In this document: piece by piece, positions 1 to 10,358 of the stretch | How the letters are laid out: each line of letters starts with the position of its first letter | Numbering within the stretch: the first letter of the stretch is position 1 | NCBI GenBank assembly: GCA_036501485.1 | Contig: DASYAG010000016.1 | Span: 62,001-126,000, forward strand | DNA: 64,000 nt | Source: PALSA-607 sp036501485 | Lineage (GTDB): Bacteria > Actinomycetota > Actinomycetes > Acidothermales > Acidothermaceae | Reading direction: 5' to 3' | Translations under genes and position numbers: made by a program | Notes under the pieces: generated by a model | What the model was told of the DNA's origin: nothing | Databases searched by the model: none | What the model saw: the letters and a program-made list of their open reading frames with translations, nothing else

Positions 1-51
1 ACCCCGCTTGTGGACGGGCAGTGACTCGTCGGGGTTCACGGATTGGGTCAC
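1..51 (-). CDS. N-terminus of a divergent gene, cut by the window edge
   Basis: Reading leftward from a GTG at 51, 17 codons stay open to the window edge (MTQSVNPDESLPVHKRG). The piece is too short to identify. Regulators of the ArsR/winged-helix type, such as the one at 110, are commonly divergent from a transporter, so a transporter is a guess only. No good Shine-Dalgarno is visible, so the start itself is uncertain. Confidence 0.3.
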   Translation of the reverse strand, partial: MTQSVNPDESLPVHKRG

Positions 52-109
52 GATACGGAGCTTGGTCTCACTGGTTGGGAAATGTCAATCAGTTAGTTAG
101 ACTCTGTCC

Positions 110-646
110 ATGCCGCTGCAATCGGAGGGCCGGCGCCCGGCTACCCAACAGGAGATGCGTGCGCTGGCGTCGCCGATCCGATTGCGGATCATGCGGCTGA
201 CGCTTGACGCCGCCTTGACCAACAAGGAAATCGCGGACCTGCTGCGGCTTGCGCCCGCGAACACGCTGCACCACGTGCGCACGCTCGTCGACGCGGGCTT
301 CTTGGCGGCCGAGCCAGTGCGCCGCGGCGCGCGTGGATCGCGCGAGCGGCCGTACCGGGCGACGCGTCTCTCGTGGGGTATCGACACCGCTGACGTCGAT
401 CCATCGGGCCTGGTCAAACGTGCTTCGCTGCAGGCCTTCTTGGCCGAGATCGAAGACATTCCGCCGTCGACGCCGTTCGCGACCACCCGCCTTGGGCTGC
501 GCCTTTCCGTTGAGCACAAGGAGCAGTTGCTCGCACGGCTCGGTGACGTGCTGGACGAGTTCGAGAACCTGCCGCGGCAGCCCGAGGGTGAGGGCGAGGC
601 GTTTGCCGTGTTCGTGGCCGTCTACCCACGCGGGTCAGCCTCGTGA
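110..646 (+). CDS. ArsR-like winged-helix transcriptional regulator
   Basis: A 178-residue DNA-binding protein. Residues about 15–80 read as a winged helix: a leader that resets to single-domain regulators (ALASPIRLRIMRLTLD), the helix-turn-helix (TNKEIADLLRLAPANTLHHV) and a basic wing rich in arginine. The C-terminal 90 residues are a helical, acidic region that probably dimerises or senses a ligand. The ATG at 110 lies only a few bases after a TAGACT element (97–102), so the transcript may be almost leaderless. The gap to the divergent ORF at 51 contains a tandem GTTA repeat (TCAGTTAGTTAGACT) that could be the operator. Ligand and targets are not readable from sequence. Confidence 0.75.
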   Translation: MPLQSEGRRPATQQEMRALASPIRLRIMRLTLDAALTNKEIADLLRLAPANTLHHVRTLVDAGFLAAEPVRRGARGSRERPYRATRLSWGIDTADVDPSGLVKRASLQAFLAEIEDIPPSTPFATTRLGLRLSVEHKEQLLARLGDVLDEFENLPRQPEGEGEAFAVFVAVYPRGSAS

Positions 647-747
647 TCGCCTGCGGTGGGCGCGCGCGGTGATCGCGCTCGTGAGCCTTTGGTGCCGGTA
701 GCGAAACCGGTTCGCAGGGGGTGGCTGCGCGTGCGACCATCGAAGAG

Positions 748-2319
748 ATGACGAAACCTCAGAACGCGGCGCCCCAGAACAACAGCGCGATCAGCGCGGA
801 CGACGACAGCTTCGCCGCGCTCTCAAGCGACGACACGATCGACGCATTGGCAGCCAGCACGCTGGCGACCGAGACCTCGCTGGTCGCCGACAGCTTCGAC
901 GCGGACAACTTTGACTCGGACAGCTTCGACGGCGATCAGTTTGACCGCGAAGACCGGCAGGCACTGCGCCGCGTCGCCGGGCTATCGACTGAGCTCCAAG
1001 ACGTCACCGAGGTCGAATACCGGCAGCTACGGCTCGAGCGTGTGGTGCTCGTCGGCGTCTGGACCGAGGGCACCCTGCGCGACGCCGAGAACTCACTGAT
1101 CGAACTCAAGCTGCTCGCCGAGACGGCGGGCTCTGAAGTGCTCGACGGGATCATCCAGCGTCGCGACAAGCCCGACCCGGCGACCTACATCGGTTCCGGG
1201 AAGGCCAAGGAACTACGCGACATCGTGCTCGCCACCGGCGCCGACACCGTCATCTGTGACGGCGAGCTCGCGCCCGGTCAGCTGCGTCAGCTCGAAGAAG
1301 TCGTCAAGGTCAAAGTGGTCGATCGTACGGCGTTGATCCTCGACATCTTTGCGCAGCACGCGCGCAGCAAAGAGGGCAAAGCGCAGGTCGAGCTGGCGCA
1401 GATGACCTACCTCCTGCCGCGGCTTCGTGGTTGGGGTGAGTCGCTGTCGCGCCAGGCAGGTGGCCAGGCGGCTGGTGGTGTAGGCATCGGTGGCCGTGGT
1501 CCTGGTGAAACGAAAATTGAGACCGATCGCCGTCGGATCCGCGCGCGCATGGCCAAACTGCGGCGCGAGATCGCAGATATGTCGACCGCGCGCGACGTGA
1601 AGCGCCAAGAGCGCAAGCGCGGCGAGGTGCCGTCCGTCGCGATCGCGGGCTACACGAACGCAGGCAAGTCGTCGTTGCTCAACCGGCTGACCGGCGCCGG
1701 GGTGCTCGTCGAGAACCAGCTGTTCGCAACTCTCGATCCGACAGTTCGCCGTGCGCAGACCTCCGATGGCCGCGCCTACACGTTGACCGACACCGTCGGG
1801 TTCGTGCGACACCTGCCGCACCAACTGGTTGAGGCGTTCCGGTCGACACTGGAAGAAGTCGCGCAAGCCGATCTCCTCGTTCATGTCGTCGACGGTGCCG
1901 ACACTGACCCGTTCGCCCAACTGGTCGCCGTCCGCGAAGTATTGACTGACATCGACGCGCAGGCCGTGACCGAGCTCGTGGTCATCAACAAGGTTGACGT
2001 CGCCGACCCCGAGGTCGTTGACGCGGTCACGCGTGCTGAGCAGCGCCGCGGCAACCGCGTGGTGCTCGTATCGGCACGCACGGGCCAAGGCATTCCCGAC
2101 CTGGTCGAGGCACTCGACGAGATGGTGCCGCGCATCGACGTGAGCATCGACGTTCTGCTCCCGTTCGCCGACGGTCGACTGGTGGCGAGGATCCACGAGC
2201 TCGGCGAAGTGCTGACCGAGGAGCACACCGGCGACGGCACACACATCACCGCCAAGGTGCCGCGCCGCCTCGCCGGCGAGCTGGCTGACTACGCGGTGGC
2301 CGGGGTAACCGAAGCCTGA
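748..2319 (+). CDS. hflX: GTPase HflX
   Basis: Ribosome-associated GTPase of the TRAFAC class, known in other bacteria to split stalled or hibernating 70S ribosomes. From an ATG at 748 the protein has 523 residues. The HflX N-domain contains the glycine-rich GGRGPGETKIETDRR segment, followed by the G domain: P-loop GYTNAGKSS from residue 301, DTVGF near 348, NKVD at 414. The first 70 residues are not part of the family core: they are acidic and contain a five-residue repeat of the type D-S-F-D-x. Neither the ATG at 748 nor an in-frame GTG at 721 has a well-spaced Shine-Dalgarno, so the start is open. The neighbourhood with dinG-like helicase, lexA and nrdR is typical of actinobacteria. Confidence 0.95.
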   Translation: MTKPQNAAPQNNSAISADDDSFAALSSDDTIDALAASTLATETSLVADSFDADNFDSDSFDGDQFDREDRQALRRVAGLSTELQDVTEVEYRQLRLERVVLVGVWTEGTLRDAENSLIELKLLAETAGSEVLDGIIQRRDKPDPATYIGSGKAKELRDIVLATGADTVICDGELAPGQLRQLEEVVKVKVVDRTALILDIFAQHARSKEGKAQVELAQMTYLLPRLRGWGESLSRQAGGQAAGGVGIGGRGPGETKIETDRRRIRARMAKLRREIADMSTARDVKRQERKRGEVPSVAIAGYTNAGKSSLLNRLTGAGVLVENQLFATLDPTVRRAQTSDGRAYTLTDTVGFVRHLPHQLVEAFRSTLEEVAQADLLVHVVDGADTDPFAQLVAVREVLTDIDAQAVTELVVINKVDVADPEVVDAVTRAEQRRGNRVVLVSARTGQGIPDLVEALDEMVPRIDVSIDVLLPFADGRLVARIHELGEVLTEEHTGDGTHITAKVPRRLAGELADYAVAGVTEA

Positions 2320-2342
2320 GTCAGCGCCTCTAGGCTGGGGCG

Positions 2343-2777
2343 ATGGCGTCGGTCAAGCAGTTCCAAGTCACGTTCGATTGCGCGCAACCTGAGCGGGTCG
2401 CTCGCTTCTGGTGCGAGGTGCTGGGGTACGTCGTGCCGCCGCCACCGCACGGGTTTGCATCGTGGGAAGACTTCGAGCACGCGCTGCCGACTGACGCACA
2501 GGGTTCCGCTTTCGCGTGCGTCGATCCCGCAGGGCTAGGCCCGCGACTGTTCTTTCAGCGCGTGCCCGAAGGCAAGGTCGCCAAGAATCGGCTGCATCTC
2601 GACGTCCGGGTCGCCACCGGACTCGTCGGCGCAGAGCGCCTTGCAACGCTTGAGGCGGAGTGCGCGCGGCTCCTCCCGCTCGGTGCTGCGCGGGTGCGAC
2701 TGCTGGCCGCCGATGATCACAACGAGTCGTGCATCGTGATGCAGGACGTCGAGGGAAATGAATTCTGTCTCGATTAG
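2343..2777 (+). CDS. VOC-family (glyoxalase-like) protein
   Basis: A 144-residue protein with the vicinal-oxygen-chelate fold of the glyoxalase_6 type. Diagnostic pieces are the N-terminal FDCAQPERVARFWCEVLGY, the central RLFFQRVPEGKVAKNRLHLD and the C-terminal DVEGNEFCLD. The same three blocks occur in the protein at 5819, so the two are paralogues. Such stand-alone VOC proteins bind a metal or a small hydrophobic ligand; the substrate is not known. It begins 23 bases after hflX and may be read through from it. The Asn-Arg-His and Glu-Phe-Cys positions that line the usual metal site are present. Confidence 0.85.
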   Translation: MASVKQFQVTFDCAQPERVARFWCEVLGYVVPPPPHGFASWEDFEHALPTDAQGSAFACVDPAGLGPRLFFQRVPEGKVAKNRLHLDVRVATGLVGAERLATLEAECARLLPLGAARVRLLAADDHNESCIVMQDVEGNEFCLD

Positions 2778-2801
2778 CAGCCGAGTTGCCGGAGGTATTG
2801 C

Positions 2802-3512
2802 GTGCCTAAGTCGATCGCGGTGTTCGGGTCTGGTCCGGGTCTGGGGCGAGCCGTCGCCCGCCGCTACGCGCAAGAGGGATACGACGTCGTGCTCGTCGCG
2901 CGCAACCAGCACAGTCTCGAGGCCTTCGCGAACGAGCTGAGTGGCCTTGGCGTCGGCTCGCACGTGATGACGGCCGACCTGGCCGACACCGCCGGCGTCC
3001 CTGCATTGGGTGAACGGATTCGCGCTGCGATCGGCGAGCTCGATGCCCTGTACTACGCGCCCACCCCGGGCCAAGGGTTCGTTCCTGCTGCAGACCTCAC
3101 GCCCCAGCGCGCTCAAGATTTCATGCCGCTGCTCTTCTATACGCACATCGCGCTGGTTCAGGAGTTCCTGCCCCACCTGATTGAGCAAGGCTCCGGCGCG
3201 ATCCTGACCGCGCAAGGCGCCAGCACGCTGCATGGCCTGCCGAACATGAGCGGATCAGGCCCCGCGCAAGCTGCGCAGCGCAACTACCTGCAGTCGTTAC
3301 ACACCGAGGTGGCTGACAAAGGCGTCTACGTCGGCATGCTCTACATCGGCGCGGTCATCGAGAACAGCGCGTTCCACACCTACACCGTCGAATCTGACGC
3401 CGCCGGCACCGGCAGGTACTGGGGACCGACAGTCAGCCCGGACTATCTCGCCGACCTGCTCTGGACTATGCACAACACCAATGGCGAGTCGGAAGCGAAA
3501 TACCCCGCGTAG
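2802..3512 (+). CDS. SDR-family NAD(P)-binding protein, atypical active site
   Basis: A 236-residue Rossmann protein of the short-chain dehydrogenase family. The dinucleotide-binding loop GSGPGLG is at residues 8–14 and a basic residue follows beta-2 (VARN), which favours NADP. The start is a GTG with a GGAGG eleven bases upstream. The family active site should read Tyr-x-x-x-Lys after the Ser strand; here the matching stretch is GSGPAQAAQRNYLQSL, so neither the Tyr nor the Lys stands in the expected place. The NNAG motif is also replaced (YYAPTPGQG). It is therefore either a non-catalytic NADP-binding protein or one with a different mechanism. It sits 24 bases after the VOC gene, probably in the same transcript. 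Confidence 0.85.
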   Translation: MPKSIAVFGSGPGLGRAVARRYAQEGYDVVLVARNQHSLEAFANELSGLGVGSHVMTADLADTAGVPALGERIRAAIGELDALYYAPTPGQGFVPAADLTPQRAQDFMPLLFYTHIALVQEFLPHLIEQGSGAILTAQGASTLHGLPNMSGSGPAQAAQRNYLQSLHTEVADKGVYVGMLYIGAVIENSAFHTYTVESDAAGTGRYWGPTVSPDYLADLLWTMHNTNGESEAKYPA

Positions 3513-3571
3513 GTAGCTGATCCTGTGGGTGCGCGCCCGATCGGCCCGGTTCGCCAGCTACCCTTCGACCC

Positions 3572-5767
<2,196 letters not shown>

Positions 5768-5818
5768 CGTCGGTTTGTCGGCAACGTTTCTGTCAGCGCG
5801 GCGTCGTAGGTTCGGCGC

Positions 5819-6256
5819 ATGACCTACTACTTCCAGGTAACCGTCGATTCTGCCGACCCGCACCTGCTCGCCGATTGGTGGGCCGAGACGCTCGGGTGGG
5901 AGGTCGAGCCGAGCGACGAGGCGTTCATCCGCGACATGATCGCCCAGGGGTTCGCGACCGACGCAGATACGCAGCTTCATAACGGCGTTCTGGTGTGGCG
6001 CGACGGCGCGGCGATCCTCGCCCCTGATGAGCCGGCCTCCCCGTCACGTCGGCGCGTGCTGTTTCAGCTGGTCCCCGAACCGAAGACCGTCAAGAACCGG
6101 ATGCACCTCGACGTACGGGTCGGGGCGGACAACATCGAGAAGGTCCTCGAAGAATTGCAGGCGCGTGGCGCCACTTTCTTGCATCGCGCGAACCAAGGCC
6201 CGCACTCGTGGGTGACTGTCGCCGATCCGGAGGGCAACGAGTTCTGCATCACGTAA
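5819..6256 (+). CDS. VOC-family (glyoxalase-like) protein
   Basis: A 145-residue glyoxalase_6-type protein and a paralogue of the one at 2343: it shares the start VTVDSADPHLLADWWAETLG, the middle LFQLVPEPKTVKNRMHLD and the end DPEGNEFCIT. The extra segment at residues 35–60 (IRDMIAQGFATDADTQLHNG) is specific to this copy and may shape the ligand pocket. It has its own 50-base gap after the helicase and an ATG start. Function beyond metal- or ligand-binding cannot be assigned. Confidence 0.85.
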   Translation: MTYYFQVTVDSADPHLLADWWAETLGWEVEPSDEAFIRDMIAQGFATDADTQLHNGVLVWRDGAAILAPDEPASPSRRRVLFQLVPEPKTVKNRMHLDVRVGADNIEKVLEELQARGATFLHRANQGPHSWVTVADPEGNEFCIT

Positions 6257-6297
6257 ATGTGTCCGGTGATCCGGCTAGTCGATGACACACTGCCCAG

Positions 6298-7080
6298 GTG
6301 TCATCCGACGGGCTCACCCAAACTGATGACCTGAGCGCTGCCGCGTGGATCGCTCCACGGCTCGGCGCGTTCGGGTCTGGTGTGCGCGGCATAATTCCGG
6401 CCGGATTCGAGGCCTACGCGCGAATTCTGCATCCGGCCGACTCGGCTGACGAACCTGTGCGCTGGAGCGCGGTTGCCGAGGTGTGCGGCAAGGTCGCGCA
6501 CCCACTGATGCAGTTTCACACCCTCGTCGGAGCTGGGCCGTACGAGTACGACGTGGATTCCGCCGCATGGACGGGTTCGGTTCCCGACCAAGGTGATCTC
6601 GAACCCGAGTCGCTCGCGGCATTGCTCGACGTCCTCGCCCGATATACGGCTCCCGCACAGCGATGCTGGTTCGGTGTGTGGGACGGATACGGCTGGCTCA
6701 GGCCCAGCGGTCCGGTCGTGTTTGCGAGCAACGACGGCACACCGCCGCCGCCGGCTTCTGATCGGCTTTTTGCAAAGATCGACTTCGATGCCCGCGTTGA
6801 GCTGCCGCAACGCAAGTACCTGCTATTCAGCGGGCCACTCGAGGCTGCCCTCGAGATCGGAGACTGGCCGACCGCGCAATGGTTCCTGCCACACTCGCCG
6901 AACCTCTTTTGGCCAGACGATGTGTCGTGGTGTGTGGCGACCGAGATCGACCTGTTCTGCACGTACGTCGGCGGAACGCGCGAACTGATCGATGAGCTGT
7001 TGGCCGACGACCGGCTCGAGGTATGGGAAGCGCACCTCGACGATCCGGTCACCGCCGACAGTGACCTGCTGAACGGCTAG
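6298..7080 (+). CDS. conserved hypothetical protein
   Basis: A 260-residue soluble protein that I do not recognise by function. It begins with a GTG (SSDGLTQTDD...), has no signal peptide or membrane segment, and is rich in aromatic residues, for example AQRCWFGVWDGYGW near 120–133. Its C-terminal third contains EIDLFCTYVGGTRELIDELL. It reads like the cytosolic, single-domain hypothetical proteins that are widespread in actinobacteria. The last four bases overlap the convergent gene that ends at 7077, so the two transcripts face each other. Confidence 0.75.
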   Translation: MSSDGLTQTDDLSAAAWIAPRLGAFGSGVRGIIPAGFEAYARILHPADSADEPVRWSAVAEVCGKVAHPLMQFHTLVGAGPYEYDVDSAAWTGSVPDQGDLEPESLAALLDVLARYTAPAQRCWFGVWDGYGWLRPSGPVVFASNDGTPPPPASDRLFAKIDFDARVELPQRKYLLFSGPLEAALEIGDWPTAQWFLPHSPNLFWPDDVSWCVATEIDLFCTYVGGTRELIDELLADDRLEVWEAHLDDPVTADSDLLNG

Positions 7081-7868
7081 AAGCCTGGGAAGACCGTTCG
7101 CAGCGTTTCGAGGATCGGATCCTCTGTGCCGGGCGGGGTGTGGTCGGGATCGAGGCGGCCGTAGATGAGGCGGATGAACGCCTCGGACGGCAGCGCGAGC
7201 AAACTGTCTGCCTCGAATCGCGCATCGAGGGGCCCCAGGGTTGCGCCGTCCGCATCGATTGTGAGCACGAAGTTCCGAGGTGGTTCCTCGGTCTCGACCC
7301 CGACGACGAGCTGAGAGTCGAGTGGCTTCCCGGCCCGCGCAACCAGTGGCTCGAGAGCATCGATGAGCACATCGACGGCGTCGGGGAGCAGGTGCGCCTT
7401 TGGGTCGAGGGCCACCACGACATCCCAGGTGTGCAGCGAGTGCTCGCCGAGTCGCATTTGGAGGATGCCGGCGAAGTCACGGTCGGTGCCGAAGAAGTCG
7501 AGATGCCACTCATCGCGCTGCTCTTGGTCGAGCGCCTCGAATGCGGCCATCAGTTCGCCGTCGGCCGCGATGCCGTCGCGCGCCTGGTCGTCGGGGCTCT
7601 TTGCATTCCACTCGTCCCAGACAGGTTGGATGACATCGATCCCTGGTGCGGGCTGGCCTGCTAGGCCGGCCTCGAGGATGAGCCTGAAAAAGATCGCTCC
7701 GGTGCCCATGTGCGACAGCACCTGAGCGATCGACCACTCCGTGTCGTAGGACTGCTCGCGAACTTGCTCAGCGGTCAGCGGCGTCGCGACCTCGACCAGC
7801 CGCGCGCGTGAGTTGCGCAACGCTGCAAGCAAGACGTCAGCGGTCGGCGTGTCATTCGGCTCTGCCAT
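7077..7868 (-). CDS. maleylpyruvate isomerase/DinB-type, probably mycothiol-dependent
   Basis: A 263-residue protein of the mycothiol-dependent maleylpyruvate isomerase (MDMPI) superfamily. The N-terminal four-helix part is recognisable from LAALRNSRARLVEVATPLT and the segment EWSIAQVLSHMGTGA, whose His belongs to the metal site; further His residues occur in LGEHSLHTWDVVVAL. The C-terminal half is the usual small alpha/beta domain. Enzymes of this family move thiol adducts of mycothiol; the substrate is unknown. ATG at 7868 is preferred over one four codons upstream because the family starts there (AEPNDTPTAD). It converges on the hypothetical gene at 6298 with a 4-base overlap. Confidence 0.8.
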   Translation of the reverse strand: MAEPNDTPTADVLLAALRNSRARLVEVATPLTAEQVREQSYDTEWSIAQVLSHMGTGAIFFRLILEAGLAGQPAPGIDVIQPVWDEWNAKSPDDQARDGIAADGELMAAFEALDQEQRDEWHLDFFGTDRDFAGILQMRLGEHSLHTWDVVVALDPKAHLLPDAVDVLIDALEPLVARAGKPLDSQLVVGVETEEPPRNFVLTIDADGATLGPLDARFEADSLLALPSEAFIRLIYGRLDPDHTPPGTEDPILETLRTVFPGF

Positions 7869-7914
7869 GTAGTGCCCCACTCAACAGTTGAAGGCGTGAC
7901 CAGACGAACCCACG

Positions 7915-8724
7915 CTAGTCGAGCAGTGTGGCGTCGATGCGGTGGGCCTCGGTCGCCAGCCACTCTTGCGCTCGCAGCAGCTTCTGTTCGAGGCCACCAT
8001 TCCACCACCTCGCGAACACGGGATCAGCAGCCGCTGCCGCCTGCATTGCGGGCAGCGAGTTCGCCGCACGCTGCAGCGCTGTCGGGACGACGAGTGCCCG
8101 CTGCTCTGAGGTCATGCCGTACGCGTCGGCCAGGATCCGCACGCGCGCCGGCACATCGGCGTCCCGCATGGCTGGTGGCCTGTCGCTTGGATGCATGAGC
8201 GGCGTCCACCAGTACATGGCGTTGACGAGGTCGACGACGCGCGTTGTGGGGCGGCTGAGATCGAAGTCGATGAACGCCGCGGGCAGGCCGTCGCGGAAGA
8301 CGACGTTGCCCGGGCAGTAGTCCTGATGCGCGATGAGCTCAGATTTTTCGAACAGCGGGACGACGCCTGCTGGCGTCCCGGGGACGCCACCCCACACAGC
8401 ACTGACGGGCGGCGTGAAGTCGGCGGCGGCATCGTGCAGGCGTCGGATGAGTTTGCCGAGCGGTACGAGTACTTCGTCTCCGCAGGCGTAGTCGGGAAGC
8501 GGCTCCTGCGGCACGTCGCCGGCCACGAAGGAGAGCACCTCGCGGCCCTGCTCGTCGTAGCCCAGGGGAGTCGGCGCCTCGCGAAACCCGCGCGCATGCA
8601 GGTGTTTTAGATAGCACTGGATCGTCGCGGTGAACGGCCGTACGGGTCGTCGAACTGTGTCGCCGACCTTCACCACGTAGGTGACGCCGTCGCTGGCCAG
8701 CACCTGCTCGTCGTCCATCGTCAC
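7915..8724 (-). CDS. aminoglycoside-phosphotransferase-fold kinase
   Basis: A 269-residue member of the APH/choline-kinase-like family. The catalytic loop is IAHQDYCPGNVVF, giving the catalytic Asp and the following Asn, and the metal-binding loop is FIDFDLSRPTTRVVDLVNAM. The N-lobe (DGVTYVVKVGDTVRRP) carries the Lys that normally holds ATP phosphates. Whether it inactivates an antibiotic or phosphorylates a metabolite cannot be said; most chromosomal members have unknown substrates. The start may be the GTG at 8724 or an ATG two codons later. It follows lexA by 18 bases on the same strand and could be read through from it. Confidence 0.85.
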   Translation of the reverse strand: MTMDDEQVLASDGVTYVVKVGDTVRRPVRPFTATIQCYLKHLHARGFREAPTPLGYDEQGREVLSFVAGDVPQEPLPDYACGDEVLVPLGKLIRRLHDAAADFTPPVSAVWGGVPGTPAGVVPLFEKSELIAHQDYCPGNVVFRDGLPAAFIDFDLSRPTTRVVDLVNAMYWWTPLMHPSDRPPAMRDADVPARVRILADAYGMTSEQRALVVPTALQRAANSLPAMQAAAAADPVFARWWNGGLEQKLLRAQEWLATEAHRIDATLLD

Positions 8725-8742
8725 GACCCTATTCGGGCCGGA

Positions 8743-9546
8743 TCACACCTTGCGCAGGACCGCGCTTACGCGACCGAGGATCGTCGCGTCGTCGCCGGGG
8801 ATTGGTGCGTAGTTCGGGTTGTGCGGCATCAACCAGACGTGGCCGTCGCGCCGCTTGAAGGTCTTCACGGTCGCTTCGCCGTCGATCATCGCCGCGACGA
8901 TGTCACCGTTCTCGGCGGCCAACTGTTGGCGCACGACGACCCAGTCGCCATCACAGATCGCCGCATCGACCATGGAGTCGCCAACGACTTGCAGCATGAA
9001 CAGGGTGCCTTCGCCGACGACGTTTCGGGGAAGTGGGAAGACGTCCTCGACGGCCTGCTCGGCGAGGATCGGGCCACCGGCGGCAATCCGGCCGACAAGC
9101 GGGACGTAGGCAGTGGCCTGACGTGCGTCGCCGCTCTCGGTCTCATCGAAGGGTGCGACCTGTTCTTGGCCCGTGCCCTGCCGGATGCCACTGCGCTCGC
9201 GAGTGCCGCTGTGATCCCGAGTGCCGCGCGGCTCGGACGTCGAGGTGCCGGCAACGTCGCCCGGGATCCGGACCTCGACAGCGCGGGGGCGATTCGGGTC
9301 GCGGCGCAGGTAGCCCTTCTTCTGCAGGGTGGTGAGCTGGTGGGCGACGCTTGACGTTGAGGTCAGGCCGACCTGTTCGCCGATCTCGCGCATGCTCGGC
9401 GGGTAGCCGCGCCGCTCGACCGAGTCGCGGATCACGTCGAGGACGCGGTGCTGCCGCGGGGTCAGGCCGGTCTCGTCGGGCGGACCGTCCGGGAAGTCGG
9501 TGACACCGGCGAGCGGGCCTGAACCTTCTGCGTCGCGTGGCGACAT
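8743..9546 (-). CDS. lexA: LexA, SOS repressor and self-cleaving protease
   Basis: SOS-response repressor of 267 residues. The winged helix lies at about 28–90 (LTPRQHRVLDVIRDS, then TSTSSVAHQLTTLQKKGYL) and the S24 peptidase domain at about 145–267. The cleavage site is Ala156-Gly157 in VGRIAAGGPI, and the catalytic dyad is Ser191 (GDSM) with Lys228 (TVKTF). The linker between domains, about residues 98–145, is longer than usual and contains an imperfect GTR/SGTR repeat. A GAGG element sits just before the ATG. Two LexA boxes (9616–9631 and 9685–9700) in the divergent region predict that lexA represses itself and the LysM gene at 9739. Confidence 0.97.
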   Translation of the reverse strand: MSPRDAEGSGPLAGVTDFPDGPPDETGLTPRQHRVLDVIRDSVERRGYPPSMREIGEQVGLTSTSSVAHQLTTLQKKGYLRRDPNRPRAVEVRIPGDVAGTSTSEPRGTRDHSGTRERSGIRQGTGQEQVAPFDETESGDARQATAYVPLVGRIAAGGPILAEQAVEDVFPLPRNVVGEGTLFMLQVVGDSMVDAAICDGDWVVVRQQLAAENGDIVAAMIDGEATVKTFKRRDGHVWLMPHNPNYAPIPGDDATILGRVSAVLRKV

Positions 9547-9615
9547 GACCTCGCCCTTTCATGTGGTCTTCATCGTTGGTCGGTTGCCCGAAGGTAGCCC
9601 TTTTCCGACACGTAT

Positions 9616-9631
9616 TCAAACATCTGTTCGA
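9616..9631. promoter_or_regulatory. LexA box, lexA-proximal
   Basis: TCAAACATCTGTTCGA matches the actinobacterial SOS box TCGAAC-N4-GTTCGA with one changed base in the left arm. It lies 70 bases upstream of the lexA start and is the likely autoregulatory operator. Confidence 0.8.
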
Positions 9632-9684
9632 ACGTGTCGTGGTTTTGTCGGCGGGATGGGGTACAACTTCGTACAGGCGTTCGA

Positions 9685-9700
9685 TCGAACATCCGTTCGA
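9685..9700. promoter_or_regulatory. LexA box, perfect, LysM-proximal
   Basis: TCGAACATCCGTTCGA is a perfect palindromic SOS box. It ends 38 bases before the ATG of the LysM gene. The centre-to-centre distance to the second box is 69 bases. Confidence 0.9.
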
Positions 9701-9738
9701 GGTCATCGGTCGCCGCACTTCCTTCCCCGGAGGTCTTC

Positions 9739-10284
9739 ATGAGCCCGCAGCCCACGCTCCTCAGCCCGATCCGACGCAGCCCGGTCCGCGCGCTCGACCT
9801 CGCCGAGTTCCCCTGCCCGCCAGCTCGCAGCTTGCGGGCACTGCCCAAGACCGATGTGCCGGCCAAGGAGTTGCCCGCAGCGCTGGTGATCAGCCTCGCG
9901 CCGCCGTTCGAGCGGGCGACGCCGCTCCGGCTGGTTGAGGCCGACGCGCCCCGGTCTCGTGGCTCACGTTCGGCGGCGAAAAGCCTTACAGCTGGCCACA
10001 TTCGGCTGACGCGACGTGGTCGGCTCGCACTGTTGGTTGCCGCGGTTCTTTGCCTGCTGGTCGGCTTCTCGCTCGGCAACACGCTGTCGTTCACGGCTGG
10101 TTCCATCAGCCCTCCGGCGGCCTCGCACAGCATCGTCGTCCAGCCTGGTCAGACGCTTTGGGGCATTGCCACGCAGGTCGCGCCGCACGCCGATCCGCGG
10201 GCCACGATCCAGCAGATCATCGTCCTGAACCACCTGCCGAGCACGGGCGTGCAGGTCGGCGAGACGCTCGCCGTGCCGTCATGA
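9739..10284 (+). CDS. LysM protein, probable SOS-induced division inhibitor (ChiZ/DivS position)
   Basis: A 181-residue protein divergent from lexA, the position held in mycobacteria by Rv2719c (ChiZ), a LysM protein induced by DNA damage that blocks septum formation. The N-terminal half is basic and proline-rich and cytoplasmic; one membrane helix follows (LALLVAAVLCLLVGFSLG, about 98–115); the exported C-terminus is a LysM module (VVQPGQTLWGIATQV ... VQVGETLAVPS) that binds peptidoglycan. The ATG at 9739 has GGAGG seven bases upstream; an upstream in-frame codon at 9634 is unlikely. The perfect LexA box ahead of it supports SOS control. The division-inhibitor role is inferred from position and architecture. 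Confidence 0.85.
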   Translation: MSPQPTLLSPIRRSPVRALDLAEFPCPPARSLRALPKTDVPAKELPAALVISLAPPFERATPLRLVEADAPRSRGSRSAAKSLTAGHIRLTRRGRLALLVAAVLCLLVGFSLGNTLSFTAGSISPPAASHSIVVQPGQTLWGIATQVAPHADPRATIQQIIVLNHLPSTGVQVGETLAVPS

Positions 10285-10358
10285 TCCGCGACACGCCGTC
10301 CGGCCTGCGTACTTCGCGAGAGCACTTGCGCACCGCCCCGGTTCCGCCTAACGTCTGA

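Noticed and set aside
1213..2244. Long minus-strand open frame across hflX
   Set aside because: It is the antisense shadow of a well-conserved GTPase; the encoded protein has no recognisable motif and third-base GC bias explains the openness.
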